From the NCBI GenBank assembly GCA_000437315.1, contig FR899419.1:1-64000 (forward strand): a stretch of DNA of 64,000 bases. The letters are read 5' to 3'. Shown here piece by piece: positions 10,095-18,917 of the stretch. The DNA is from Mycoplasma sp. CAG:472 (GTDB lineage Bacteria; Bacillota_I; Bacilli_A; RF39; UBA660). Below the pieces are notes generated by a model. The model did no database searches. It had not been told where the DNA came from and saw only the letters and a list, made by a program, of their open reading frames with translations. Both the position numbers and the translations under genes were made by a program. How positions within the stretch are numbered: the stretch's first letter is position 1; every line of letters starts with the position of its first letter.

Positions 10095-10133
10095 ATGAAA
10101 AAAAGCTCAAAAAAGTTAAATTTTTGAGCTTTT
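10095..10133 (-). terminator. Rho-independent terminator after the sortase gene
   Basis: A perfect 13-bp stem (AAAAGCTCAAAAA at 10101-10113 and its complement at 10121-10133) with a 7-base loop is followed on the minus strand by a T-run. The sortase stop codon lies inside it. It separates the sortase unit from the dnaG operon. Confidence 0.85.
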
Positions 10134-10601
10134 TATAACAATTTGTTTACTAAAATTATATAAATCACAAGTTACTAAATATAAGTAATTTTTATTATAT
10201 TGAACCTTGTAAAATTCATTTTTATTAATATATTCTATTTCAAAAACTTTATAAGTATAAGTTTTACCTAAATATTTTAAATATATAAAATCACCTTTTT
10301 TTAAATCAAATAAATCATTAAAATAGGCATTAAAATTATAACCTGAATGACCAAGTATAATTACTGTACTATTTTCTTCATTTGGCATAACTGAACTCTT
10401 TTCAAGTTCTAAATTATTCTTTAAAGTAGAATTATTATCAAAAGTTTTTGAAAAATTAATACTAGGTATAATTAATGATATATTTTCACTATAAGTGAAA
10501 CTATCAAGTAAAGTATTTTGAATAGTAAATGTTTTAGAGTTTACTGTATTTATCAAAAGTAATAAAATAAAAATTATTATTTTTTTAATCTTTTGATGCA
10601 A
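10116..10601 (-). CDS. Sortase-family transpeptidase with Lys at the usual catalytic Arg position
   Basis: The 161-residue protein has an N-terminal signal anchor (KIIIFILLLLINTVN) and the sortase core. The catalytic His is in VIILGHSG (about residue 85) and the catalytic Cys in YLVTCDLYNFS (about 147). In sortases an Arg follows the Cys by some ten residues on strand beta-8; here that segment reads SKQIVIKSS, with Lys and no Arg. Sortases cleave a C-terminal sorting signal and join the protein to the wall or to another subunit. The gene overlaps the end of its probable substrate gene (10577-11857) by 25 bases. Whether it is active without Arg is uncertain. Confidence 0.82.
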   Translation of the reverse strand: MHQKIKKIIIFILLLLINTVNSKTFTIQNTLLDSFTYSENISLIIPSINFSKTFDNNSTLKNNLELEKSSVMPNEENSTVIILGHSGYNFNAYFNDLFDLKKGDFIYLKYLGKTYTYKVFEIEYINKNEFYKVQYNKNYLYLVTCDLYNFSKQIVIKSSKI

Positions 10602-11857
10602 AATACCACCGCTGTTAAAAAGATAAATACTATAGCTACGATATAAAACTTATTAATAGATAAAGTATCTTTGAATATTAAATAGTCTTCATTAGTATTT
10701 TTTTCACTATTAACTTTTGTAATACTAGTTTGTTCATTATCAATATTATCATCATTATTATTTAAATTATCATTAATATTTTGATTATTATCATTATTAT
10801 CAATATTTTCGCTATTATTGTTATTATCATTATTAATAACATTATCTTTATTTTTAAGTATTAATTTTAATTTGATCATTGAATCACTATTTAAATCAAT
10901 ATCTTGATTTATTTTTTCATATTCATCAGTTTCTTCGAATAAAATATTATATTTTCCCTTAAGTAAGCCTTTAGCATTAATAATACCATTTTCATTTGTA
11001 CAATATGATAAATATTCTTTTTCATTTTGTAAAATTATGCATTTATCAGTTAAAGCCTTATTATTTTCATCAAGTATTAATATATTTAAATTTACACTAT
11101 CAATTATAATATTCACTACATATTCTTTATCATTAAAATTACTGTAGGAAAATACTTCATTTTGTCCATCAGATATAATTCTTTCTGAAATAAAAGGTTT
11201 ATTTTCAAGAGGTTTTTTCTTAAATACTAACTGATATTTTCCTTTTGGACCACTTACAAATAGTTTATTATCATAAATTTTAACATTTAATTCATCAGGT
11301 TTAGATACTAAATAAAATCTATCTAAATAATTAAATTCAAAAGTATATTCTTTATTTTCAAGTAAATAATTATCTCTATTAAAAAAGTCTGGCCCACTTA
11401 CAATATTTGTAATCATATCTTTTACTTTATAATATTCCTCTTCGAGAAATTCAAAAGGTTTACCTCGATTTGTACAAAATCTTATTTCCATTTCTGGGTA
11501 TAAATAATCCCAAATAAGTCTTTGCGTTAAAATGTGATAATTACTATGACTTATTCCAGGAATATTTTTAAACTCTAGAAAAGCATAAAAATAATCTTTT
11601 AAATCTTTAGGTAAGTCATAATTTGTATATTTTGCATATTCATATGTTTTTAAATTTGTATTAAAACTTTCCATTGGTTTTAAAATATATGATTCTTTTC
11701 CATCAAGATCAATCGAAGGTATCTCTAGAAAAATCTTTCCATCTTTTGAACAAAGTGATTTATTTGTTCCACTTATTGTATAACTTATATTTTCAAGTGC
11801 ATATATATTTGTAGTAAAGGCAAAAATTGTTATTAAAATTATTATTGTTTTTTTCAT
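10577..11857 (-). CDS. Surface protein with thioester-domain-like and CnaB-like parts, probable sortase substrate
   Basis: The protein (426 aa from the ATG at 11857, which has AGAAAGGA upstream; an earlier in-frame ATG lies in the leader) has a signal peptide (TIIILITIFAFTTNIYA). The HILTQRLIWDYLYPE segment resembles the TQxA/IW motif of Gram-positive thioester (TQXA) adhesin domains. A CnaB/SpaA-like beta domain (LNILILDENNKALTD ... GKYNILFEET) comes next, followed by an Asn/Asp-rich linker, one transmembrane helix and a basic tail (KRLKK). No LPXTG is present before the helix; the nearest text is YLIFKDTLS. The adjacent sortase suggests a divergent sorting signal. Exact function is inferred. 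Confidence 0.65.
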   Translation of the reverse strand: MKKTIIILITIFAFTTNIYALENISYTISGTNKSLCSKDGKIFLEIPSIDLDGKESYILKPMESFNTNLKTYEYAKYTNYDLPKDLKDYFYAFLEFKNIPGISHSNYHILTQRLIWDYLYPEMEIRFCTNRGKPFEFLEEEYYKVKDMITNIVSGPDFFNRDNYLLENKEYTFEFNYLDRFYLVSKPDELNVKIYDNKLFVSGPKGKYQLVFKKKPLENKPFISERIISDGQNEVFSYSNFNDKEYVVNIIIDSVNLNILILDENNKALTDKCIILQNEKEYLSYCTNENGIINAKGLLKGKYNILFEETDEYEKINQDIDLNSDSMIKLKLILKNKDNVINNDNNNNSENIDNNDNNQNINDNLNNNDDNIDNEQTSITKVNSEKNTNEDYLIFKDTLSINKFYIVAIVFIFLTAVVFCIKRLKK

Positions 11858-11970
11858 ATGTTTCCTTTCTAAGGTGTGTGATTTTAAATTTTTTTGCAAA
11901 AAAAATGCTCACAAAAAAATTTATTTTTTTCGAGCAAATTAAATATATCATATTTATAATATTTTGTCTA
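11858..11970 (-). promoter_or_regulatory. Promoter and conserved 5' leader (copy 2 of 2)
   Basis: TAGACA (11965-11970), 17 bases, TATATT (11942-11947) form a promoter. The leader shares 30 bases around the -10/start (11921-11950) and 26 identical bases before the ribosome-binding site (11863-11888) with the leader at 6134-6237. The middle differs in sequence but again can fold: GCTC...GAGC closes an A-run/T-run stem. CCTT/AAGG can mask the Shine-Dalgarno. Confidence 0.55.
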
Positions 11971-11985
11971 TATAAAATTTTAAAT

Positions 11986-13137
11986 TTATTTTTTTATACC
12001 TTTAGTACCATTAAAATTTTGTAATACATTTGTTTCAAAACTAGTTTGTTTTCGAGATTTATTTTTATAATTTTTTATTCCTAATTCAATTATATTTTCT
12101 AGTAAATCTTTATATTTCATATCTTTCCATAAATAAAATGATAATGATCCTGGAATAATATTAATTTCATTTAAATATACTTTATCATTTTTTGTATCAT
12201 ATAAATAATCAATTCGAACTATTCCATTTGTATTAAGTGCTTTACAAGCTTTTACACTAATATTTTCTATTTCTTTAGTTAACTTTTTAGGTATATCCGC
12301 TGGGACTTTTCGACTTGCACTTGCCATACCTTTTGATTTACCACCAGAAATATACTTATCTTCATATGAAAGAATATTATCTTTTCCACTAACCTCTTCG
12401 ATTAAAGATGGTTTATATAAATCTTTATCTCCAAGTACTGAACAGTTAAGTTCTTTTAGATTTTCAATAACCTTTTCTACAATAATTTTTTCATCATATT
12501 TTAATGCTTCATTAATAGCCTCATTTAAAGATGATTCATCTAAAGCAATATTAATTCCTACACTACTTCCAAGTCTTGCTGGTTTAACAATTACTGGATA
12601 GGAAAGCTTATTAATTTTAGAAATTATTTCATTTTCATTATCAAGATATTCATTTTCATAAAAATAAGTATAAGGTGCAATGTTTATACCATTTTCTTTG
12701 AAAACCATTTTTTGAATAACCTTATCTTGGCCAATTAAACTTGCATATAAATCACTTTCAGCATATGGCGCTCCAATAGTTTCTAAAAAACCTGCTATAG
12801 AGCCATCTTCAGTATTATAGCCATGAACAATTGGAAAGAAAATATCAATATTAGTTAATACTTTATGAGGAAAATTAACATTTAATAAAACAAAGTCATT
12901 ATTCTTTTTAATTATTGACACTTCTTTACACTTTTTAGGTATTAAACTTAAATCTTTATAATTATCAATATTTAACAAATACTTTCCTGTATAAAAAACT
13001 CCTTTTTTAGACAAATATATTGGTACTATATCATATTTATCCATATTCATATTATTTATAGCCTGAATCGCACTTATTATGCTAATCTCGTGTTCTGTAC
13101 TAATACCCCCATAAATAAAACCTACTTTTAATTTCAT
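11986..13137 (-). CDS. ddl: D-alanine--D-alanine ligase
   Basis: The ATP-grasp enzyme (383 aa) makes the D-Ala-D-Ala dipeptide for peptidoglycan. Visible are VGFIYGGISTEHEISIISA at the N-terminus, PVIVKPARLGSSVGI (ATP-binding loop), the omega-loop area SGGKSKGMASASRKVPA, and the metal/ligand-binding end VRIDYLYD...YLNEINIIPGSL. The start is placed at 13137, two codons inside the longest frame, because AAGGA fits that ATG better. It follows murF by a few bases, so dipeptide synthesis and its addition to UDP-MurNAc-tripeptide are encoded side by side. Confidence 0.95.
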   Translation of the reverse strand: MKLKVGFIYGGISTEHEISIISAIQAINNMNMDKYDIVPIYLSKKGVFYTGKYLLNIDNYKDLSLIPKKCKEVSIIKKNNDFVLLNVNFPHKVLTNIDIFFPIVHGYNTEDGSIAGFLETIGAPYAESDLYASLIGQDKVIQKMVFKENGINIAPYTYFYENEYLDNENEIISKINKLSYPVIVKPARLGSSVGINIALDESSLNEAINEALKYDEKIIVEKVIENLKELNCSVLGDKDLYKPSLIEEVSGKDNILSYEDKYISGGKSKGMASASRKVPADIPKKLTKEIENISVKACKALNTNGIVRIDYLYDTKNDKVYLNEINIIPGSLSFYLWKDMKYKDLLENIIELGIKNYKNKSRKQTSFETNVLQNFNGTKGIKK

Positions 13138-13149
13138 AAACATTCCTTT

Positions 13150-14721
13150 CTAATTTTCATTATAAGTATCCGGTAAATCATTTTCTAAAAGCACTGTTAC
13201 TTTTTCCTTCGCAAAATCTTTTCTAAAATCATTATATGCCTCGTTAAATGAATTAAATACTTTTATATCTGCTTTTTTATTTTCATCAATGATTCCCTTT
13301 TCAATAGGCTTACTTCTTTTTTTGCCTATTAAATAAAACCTATCACAAACATTAGCCATTTTGCATCCAAATTCATAATTTAATTTTTCTTCATCTTTAC
13401 CCATTTCCACCATACCAGGAGTAATAATAACTTTTTTACCTTTCATTAGTTTTAAAACTTCAATAGCATTTTGACTACCAACAGGATTAGAATTATAACT
13501 ATCATCAATTATTGTAATATTTTCTGATGTCTTAAGCTCTAACCTATGAGAAATGACTTTAATATTGGAAATACCTTTTTGAATTTCTTTTAAGGACATT
13601 CCAAGTTCATTTGCCAGAAGAGAGGCAGAAACTATATTATAAATATTTTCTTTACCTAAAAGTGTAGTTTCAACTTGAATACTTTTCTTTTTTATATGAA
13701 GAGTAAAAACGCTTCCTTTATCACTATATTTAATATCACTTGCATAAGCATCAGCATCATTATCGTTTAAACTAAACCATAAAGTCTTTACTCTACTTAT
13801 AGGCTTATATTTTCTTAAATATTCATTATCTTTATTTAAAACAATTACTCCATCATTTGGTAAACTTTCAAGTAATTCACATTTTGTTTTAGTAATAATA
13901 TCAATATTTTTAAAGGTATCAAGATGTGCTGGTCCAACACTTGTAATTATTCCATATTTAGGATGAACTATATCACATAACTGTTTAATCTCTCCCTTGG
14001 CACGAGCACCCATCTCAGCAATAAAATAATCATTAAAAATGCTTTCTGTTTCATTAATTGTTTTAGTTATTCCCTTTGGCGTATTAAATGAATTAGCTGT
14101 ACAAAATCCTTTATATTTTACACTTAAAATATCATTTAAAATCATTTTTGTACTAGTTTTACCAAAAGAACCAGTAATACCTATTACTGCAATATTTTCC
14201 ATTTTATTAAGCCTTTTAATAGCTTTATTTTTATATACTTCATAAATAATTTTTTCAACTGGATATAAAATATAATTTAAAATTATCAAAACAAAGGGTA
14301 ATAAAGATATAAATATAAGTTCTATTCCAAGTAAAAATGTAAGGTTTTTATTAAAACAAATAATCATTAATATTAAATAAGAAATTATATCTAAAGAAAA
14401 AATTCTAATAACTCTTTTTGTAAATTTTAAAGGTAATTTCTTATTATACTTTTTATATTGTAATATACTTGAATAAATTAAAATAAACATTATTAAAAAG
14501 AAATAAACATATAATATAAATTCAAAATTTGCAAATAAAATTAATGATATTCCAAAAAGTAATTTTAAAGCAAAGTAATTTATATTTTCTTTTATATTTT
14601 TTAAAGTAAATTTTAAAAATCTATTTTTTTCATTATATGAATTTTGCTGAAGCATTTGAATATAAAATAAACTTTCAAAAGCAAAAAGAACTATAACTAA
14701 TAAAATCATAAAATATTTCAT
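13150..14721 (-). CDS. murF: UDP-N-acetylmuramoyl-tripeptide--D-Ala-D-Ala ligase (MurF) with N-terminal membrane domain
   Basis: Residues from about 175 to 523 are a Mur ligase: P-loop VIGITGSFGKTSTKMIL, ANSFNTPKGIT, AEMGARAKGEIK, GPAHLDTF, and the C-terminal ligase part with IDDSYNSNPVGSQNAIEVL and ITPGMVEMGKDEE. The first ~170 residues are unusual. In place of the soluble UDP-substrate-binding domain there are about five hydrophobic helices (YFMILLVIVLFAFESLFYI onwards). The ligase would therefore sit at the membrane. It lies ten bases after the hydrolase gene and six before the longest ddl frame. The catalytic identity is firm; the function of the membrane part is inferred. Confidence 0.88.
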   Translation of the reverse strand: MKYFMILLVIVLFAFESLFYIQMLQQNSYNEKNRFLKFTLKNIKENINYFALKLLFGISLILFANFEFILYVYFFLIMFILIYSSILQYKKYNKKLPLKFTKRVIRIFSLDIISYLILMIICFNKNLTFLLGIELIFISLLPFVLIILNYILYPVEKIIYEVYKNKAIKRLNKMENIAVIGITGSFGKTSTKMILNDILSVKYKGFCTANSFNTPKGITKTINETESIFNDYFIAEMGARAKGEIKQLCDIVHPKYGIITSVGPAHLDTFKNIDIITKTKCELLESLPNDGVIVLNKDNEYLRKYKPISRVKTLWFSLNDNDADAYASDIKYSDKGSVFTLHIKKKSIQVETTLLGKENIYNIVSASLLANELGMSLKEIQKGISNIKVISHRLELKTSENITIIDDSYNSNPVGSQNAIEVLKLMKGKKVIITPGMVEMGKDEEKLNYEFGCKMANVCDRFYLIGKKRSKPIEKGIIDENKKADIKVFNSFNEAYNDFRKDFAKEKVTVLLENDLPDTYNEN

Positions 14722-14731
14722 AAGGAACCTC

Positions 14732-15451
14732 CTACGACAAAAAATTTTTTAAAATGTTAATAGTTTGATTTAAATTTTCTAAATAAGCATAATGTCCAAA
14801 TCCATTATATTTAACAAGTCCACCATCTTTTAAAATAGTTTCCAAATAAATAGCCTCTTTTAAAGGAACATCCTTATCCAAAGTACCATATATTAAAAGA
14901 ACTGGCACTTCAATTTTTTTGGCATTTTCAGTTAAATCTTCATTTACAATTTTTACTAAACTTCCACGCATAATTTCACTAGCATTTTTATAATCAGTAC
15001 TACCCCATTTATTTCTTAAATAATTTGTAAAAGGTTTTAAAAATTTTATTTTTTTAGCAAGTTTATATATTCTAACTTTTAAACTTATTTTTTTCTTTTT
15101 AGGTCTAAATGGTGCAGAAAGTAAAACAACTTTTTCAGTTTTAAACCTTGAGGCATAATTAATTGCAATTCTTCCTCCAAAGGAATGACCAATTAAAATT
15201 GGGTTTGATACTTTTAATTTAGTTAAAAAATCATGTAAAAAAGTAGTATACTCAGTTACACCCCAAAAAGATGGTGGTTCTTTAGACTCACCAAAACCTG
15301 GTAAATCCAAAATTATAATACGAAATTCCGATTCAAATGGATGACCAAGCATATCCATCATTTGGATATTTTGACCCCAACCATGTAATAAAACTATCGT
15401 GCCTTTTATATTTTTTCCATAATCAACATAATTAATATCTTTTAAATTCAT
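14732..15451 (-). CDS. Alpha/beta-fold hydrolase
   Basis: The 239-residue protein shows the alpha/beta hydrolase signature: VLLHGWGQN (oxyanion region), the nucleophile elbow GHSFGGR near residue 103, an acidic residue in YGTLDKDVP and the catalytic His in FGHYAYLEN near the end. A basic cap region (RPKKKKISLKVRIYKLAKK) is present. The substrate is unknown. As first gene of the hydrolase-murF-ddl operon it may act on a cell-envelope or lipid ester, but that is only context. Confidence 0.8.
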   Translation of the reverse strand: MNLKDINYVDYGKNIKGTIVLLHGWGQNIQMMDMLGHPFESEFRIIILDLPGFGESKEPPSFWGVTEYTTFLHDFLTKLKVSNPILIGHSFGGRIAINYASRFKTEKVVLLSAPFRPKKKKISLKVRIYKLAKKIKFLKPFTNYLRNKWGSTDYKNASEIMRGSLVKIVNEDLTENAKKIEVPVLLIYGTLDKDVPLKEAIYLETILKDGGLVKYNGFGHYAYLENLNQTINILKNFLS

Positions 15452-15492
15452 ACAACACTTTCCTATCTCTGTAAGAAAATTATACCATATTT

Positions 15493-17751
15493 TTATTTAA
15501 AAAGTGCATCATATATTTCTGTAAAGTTACTTACTAATACTATTTCTATATTATTTGTAATATTTTCACTTATATTTGCAACTTCAAAGGCATTAGCAGA
15601 GGGCACAAATACTTTGGTTATACCCTCAGTAGTTGCCGCTACTACTTTTTCTTTTAAACCTCCAACAGGTAAAATATCACCTTTCAAAGAAAGCTCTCCT
15701 GTAAAAGCAATTTGTGATGATATTTTTTTGTTTTTAATAAGACTCATTAACGCAACAGCTATTGATACACCTGCAGATGGTCCATCTTTTTTTACATAAC
15801 TTTCTAAAAAATGAAAATGTAAATCTTGATTTTTTAAATCAATATTATAATTATTAGCTAAATAACTAATTACTACATTAATACTATCTTTTAAAATTTC
15901 CCCAGCACAGCCTGTAATAGTAACTTTACCTATACCTTTATATTTTACTACTTCAATATGGGATAATCGCCCTCCTACAGTAGTGTATGCTAAAATATTT
16001 GCTATGCCACTTGTAGTAATTTCTGGTAAATAATTTATATTTCTATTATCTAAATATTTATTTACATGAAGTATTGTAATACTTTTAGCATTCGGCTCAT
16101 TTACTATAACTTTTCTTATTAATTTTTCAAGTAACCTTTTAAGTTCTCTTACTCCAGGCTCTTTAGTATAATTTTCAATAACAAACTCTAAAACTTCTTT
16201 ACTTATTTTAATTTCTGCTTTATATTCACTAAAAATATCCTTAATTAAATAATTTTTAGCAATATCAATCTTTTGACTTGTTAAATAATTATCCATATTT
16301 ATTATCTCTAACCTGTCAAGTAAAGTTGATGGAATATTATCTAAACTATTAGCGGTTAATATAAACATTACTTTAGATAAATCAAATGGTTCCTCAATAT
16401 AATTATCTATAAAATATTTATTTTGAGTACTATCAAGTATTTCAAGTAAAGTTGAGGCAGGATCACCTTTATAATCTTTAACCATTTTATCAACTTCATC
16501 AATAAGAATAACAGGATTTTTTACTTTGCATTTAATTATACCTTGCATTATTTTTCCAGCAGAAGCCCCAAGATAAGTTCTACGTGATCCAATAAGTTCA
16601 GTTGAATCATTTAAACCACCTACACTTATTTTAATAAACTCTCGATTTAATGCTTTAGCAATTGAGTATGCACTTGAAGTTTTACCAACACCAGGTGCAC
16701 CCAAAAGACATATTACCGGTGCAGATAACTGAGTATTTTTTGATAAAAAATATGCATATTCACAAATTCTTTCTTTAAGTTCTACGAGTCCATAATGAGT
16801 GGCATCAAGTTCATTTTTTATTTTTTTTATATCAGTATTTAATACTGTTTCACTATTCCAAGGTAAATTTAAAACAGTATCCAAATAGTTTTTAATAACA
16901 GCAGCTTCAGGACTAAATTCTGAACAAGTCGAATATTTATTAATTTCAATTAATAGTTTATTATAAGTTTTTTCCTCCAAAGAAAGACTCGATAATTTCT
17001 CTTTTAGACTTGCTATTTCATTTTCTTTAGTTATACCGAGTTCACTATTAATTTCCTTTAGTTTTTCTTTTAAAATATATTCTCTTTGACCATTTTCAAT
17101 AGATTGAGTTAATTTTTCATCAAGCTCTCTATCAATATTTGTAACAAGTATTTCTTCATTTAAATCATTTATTAAATTTTCCGCTCTTGTAAGGGGATTA
17201 ATAGTTTCCATATATGAAAGTTTTTTAGAAAAACTAAATGGTAAAAATGAAGTAATTATATCAGTTATATCAGATAAACTTTTTCTTTCATCTAAAGTTT
17301 TTAATATAGAATTTGAAACATTTTTATTAAGTAAAATATAGTTTTTAGTAAGTTCAATTAGTTTTCGTTGAATAGCTGTTTCATTTGCTTTTGAAAATGA
17401 TGGAAGTTCAATAACATTGAAACTACACTTCAAAACATTAGTATTTTTATTTTGATAATATTTATTAATACTTACCCTTTCTTCTCCTTTTATAATAACT
17501 CTTAATTTATTATTTGGAAGTTCTACTTTACTTTTTACTTTAGCAACAACACCAACTCTAGGAAGATCCTCTATTGAAGGTGAGGATTCTAAAGTATTAA
17601 TCGGAGCAATAACTAAAACTTTATTAAGTTCATTTTTTGCACTTGCCCAAATTACTTTTTTACTAAATTCATTATTTAAATCGATTTTAATTTCTTGATT
17701 AGGAAGAATAATGACTTCATTAAGTATAAGTACAGGTAGTAAATTATTCAT
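15493..17751 (-). CDS. lon: ATP-dependent protease Lon
   Basis: The 752-residue protein has the N-terminal LonSB substrate-binding domain (LPVLILNEVIILPNQEI), a coiled-coil linker, the AAA+ module with Walker A GAPGVGKTSSA, Walker B VILIDEVDKM and sensor regions, and the C-terminal Ser-Lys protease domain with KDGPSAGVSIA (catalytic Ser) and GLKEKVVAA (catalytic Lys). It degrades damaged and regulatory proteins in the cytosol. It is of ordinary length for the family. A clear promoter lies just upstream. Confidence 0.97.
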   Translation of the reverse strand: MNNLLPVLILNEVIILPNQEIKIDLNNEFSKKVIWASAKNELNKVLVIAPINTLESSPSIEDLPRVGVVAKVKSKVELPNNKLRVIIKGEERVSINKYYQNKNTNVLKCSFNVIELPSFSKANETAIQRKLIELTKNYILLNKNVSNSILKTLDERKSLSDITDIITSFLPFSFSKKLSYMETINPLTRAENLINDLNEEILVTNIDRELDEKLTQSIENGQREYILKEKLKEINSELGITKENEIASLKEKLSSLSLEEKTYNKLLIEINKYSTCSEFSPEAAVIKNYLDTVLNLPWNSETVLNTDIKKIKNELDATHYGLVELKERICEYAYFLSKNTQLSAPVICLLGAPGVGKTSSAYSIAKALNREFIKISVGGLNDSTELIGSRRTYLGASAGKIMQGIIKCKVKNPVILIDEVDKMVKDYKGDPASTLLEILDSTQNKYFIDNYIEEPFDLSKVMFILTANSLDNIPSTLLDRLEIINMDNYLTSQKIDIAKNYLIKDIFSEYKAEIKISKEVLEFVIENYTKEPGVRELKRLLEKLIRKVIVNEPNAKSITILHVNKYLDNRNINYLPEITTSGIANILAYTTVGGRLSHIEVVKYKGIGKVTITGCAGEILKDSINVVISYLANNYNIDLKNQDLHFHFLESYVKKDGPSAGVSIAVALMSLIKNKKISSQIAFTGELSLKGDILPVGGLKEKVVAATTEGITKVFVPSANAFEVANISENITNNIEIVLVSNFTEIYDALFK

Positions 17752-17778
17752 ATTATCCTCCCTTCAAAGTTACCATTT

Positions 17779-17807
17779 ATTATAAAGGGCAAAGTTATCT
17801 TTGTAAA
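17779..17807 (-). promoter_or_regulatory. Sigma-A promoter of lon
   Basis: TTTACA (17802-17807), 17 bases and TATAAT (17779-17784) on the minus strand, about 30 bases before the lon ATG. Two direct AAGTGT repeats lie just upstream (17815-17835). They are loosely like a CtsR-type tandem site but too different to call. Confidence 0.65.
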
Positions 17808-17862
17808 TACAAATTACACTTTCTTGACACTTTTTTGCTTAAGTTTTTTTGAATTATCATGT

Positions 17863-18714
17863 TTAAGTAAATTTGCCTTCATTACTTTTGAAAAATTCAT
17901 AATAAGTTCTTACTGACGGAATATCTTCATACTTTACTGGTACAAAATCTTTTTTATCTAAATCATAGATTACTGCTTCATTCAAATTAAGTAAAAAAGG
18001 GCTATGTGTTGATATTATAAATTGACAGTTAAAAAATCTTACACTTTCTTCTATAAATGTCTTTAGTTTTAAGGTATTTTCTGCTGATAAACTATTTTCA
18101 GGTTCATCTAAAATATATATACCATTTTCTTTAATCTCTTTTTCCCAAAACATAAGGGAGGACTCCCCATTAGATTGCAAAGAAATAGTATTATTCATTA
18201 AATTACCTCTAATAAATTTGGACATAGTTGCAGTTTTAGTTTCATAATTTTTTCGAATCTCATCATAATCAAAAATTGAAATATCCTTACTATTATATTT
18301 ATTATCTAAATAGTATCTAGCAAGTTCATCTTTTCTACGATTAACGTGAGAATTAATACTTCTTAAATCAAGTAAATAATCAAATATATCATCACTTGTA
18401 ATTGTAACAATTTCTTCAGGAATTTTATTCATCTCATATCTCATAACATCCATATAATTTTTAAATAATGTTCCTTTATCATAATTAGTCTTTTTTACTG
18501 AATTAAGCTTACTAGAAATAAGATTTAATAAAGTCGATTTACCACAGCCATTACTTCCACAAAAAAGTGTAATAGAACCAAATTTAATATTTTTAATATT
18601 TTTCATGTGTGAAAAAATACCAAAGGGATAATAACTATTATATATTTTTCTTTCATCCATAGCTAACCCTTCTTCATCATTTTCTAATAATCTAATGCTT
18701 TCTAAATAAACCAT
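17863..18714 (-). CDS. AAA/ABC-type ATPase (ATP-binding protein, OLD/AAA_21-like)
   Basis: The protein (283 aa from the ATG at 18714, which has AAAGGAGG just before it) is a stand-alone nucleotide-binding domain. Walker A FCGSNGCGKSTLLNL, an ABC-like signature region (SLQSNGESSLMFWEK), Walker B GIYILDEPENSLSAEN and the switch His in IISTHSPFLL are visible. Such P-loop proteins resemble RecF/SMC-like ATPases and the ATPase of some defence or DNA-repair modules. No partner nuclease or transporter is adjacent. The strong promoter with a LexA-like site upstream hints at damage control, without proof. Confidence 0.75.
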   Translation of the reverse strand: MVYLESIRLLENDEEGLAMDERKIYNSYYPFGIFSHMKNIKNIKFGSITLFCGSNGCGKSTLLNLISSKLNSVKKTNYDKGTLFKNYMDVMRYEMNKIPEEIVTITSDDIFDYLLDLRSINSHVNRRKDELARYYLDNKYNSKDISIFDYDEIRKNYETKTATMSKFIRGNLMNNTISLQSNGESSLMFWEKEIKENGIYILDEPENSLSAENTLKLKTFIEESVRFFNCQFIISTHSPFLLNLNEAVIYDLDKKDFVPVKYEDIPSVRTYYEFFKSNEGKFT

Positions 18715-18795
18715 TTTTCCTCCTTTTAATTTCATTTTTTTAATTGATATTCATTAATTTTTTTGCAATATATTCATACAACTTCTTTTTTATAT

Positions 18796-18854
18796 CGAAC
18801 ATATATTTGCTGTCAGTATATTTAAACTATACTCTAAAAAAATATAGTTGTCAA
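18796..18854 (-). promoter_or_regulatory. Strong sigma-A promoter with possible LexA-like site
   Basis: TTGACA (18849-18854), 17 bases, TATAGT (18826-18831) on the minus strand drive the ATPase gene. Just downstream of the -10, 18796-18809 reads CAAATATATGTTCG on the coding strand. One half (GTTCG) matches the Gram-positive SOS box CGAAC-N4-GTTCG; the other has two mismatches. Confidence 0.5.
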
Positions 18855-18917
18855 TACTTTTATCGTATTTTTGTTCGTTTACTAAAATATAAAAAAATGT
18901 AAGTATTTTTACCTACA

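Noticed and set aside
17815..17835. CtsR operator upstream of lon
   Set aside because: Only two loosely similar AAGTGT repeats; they do not match the GGTCAAA tandem consensus.
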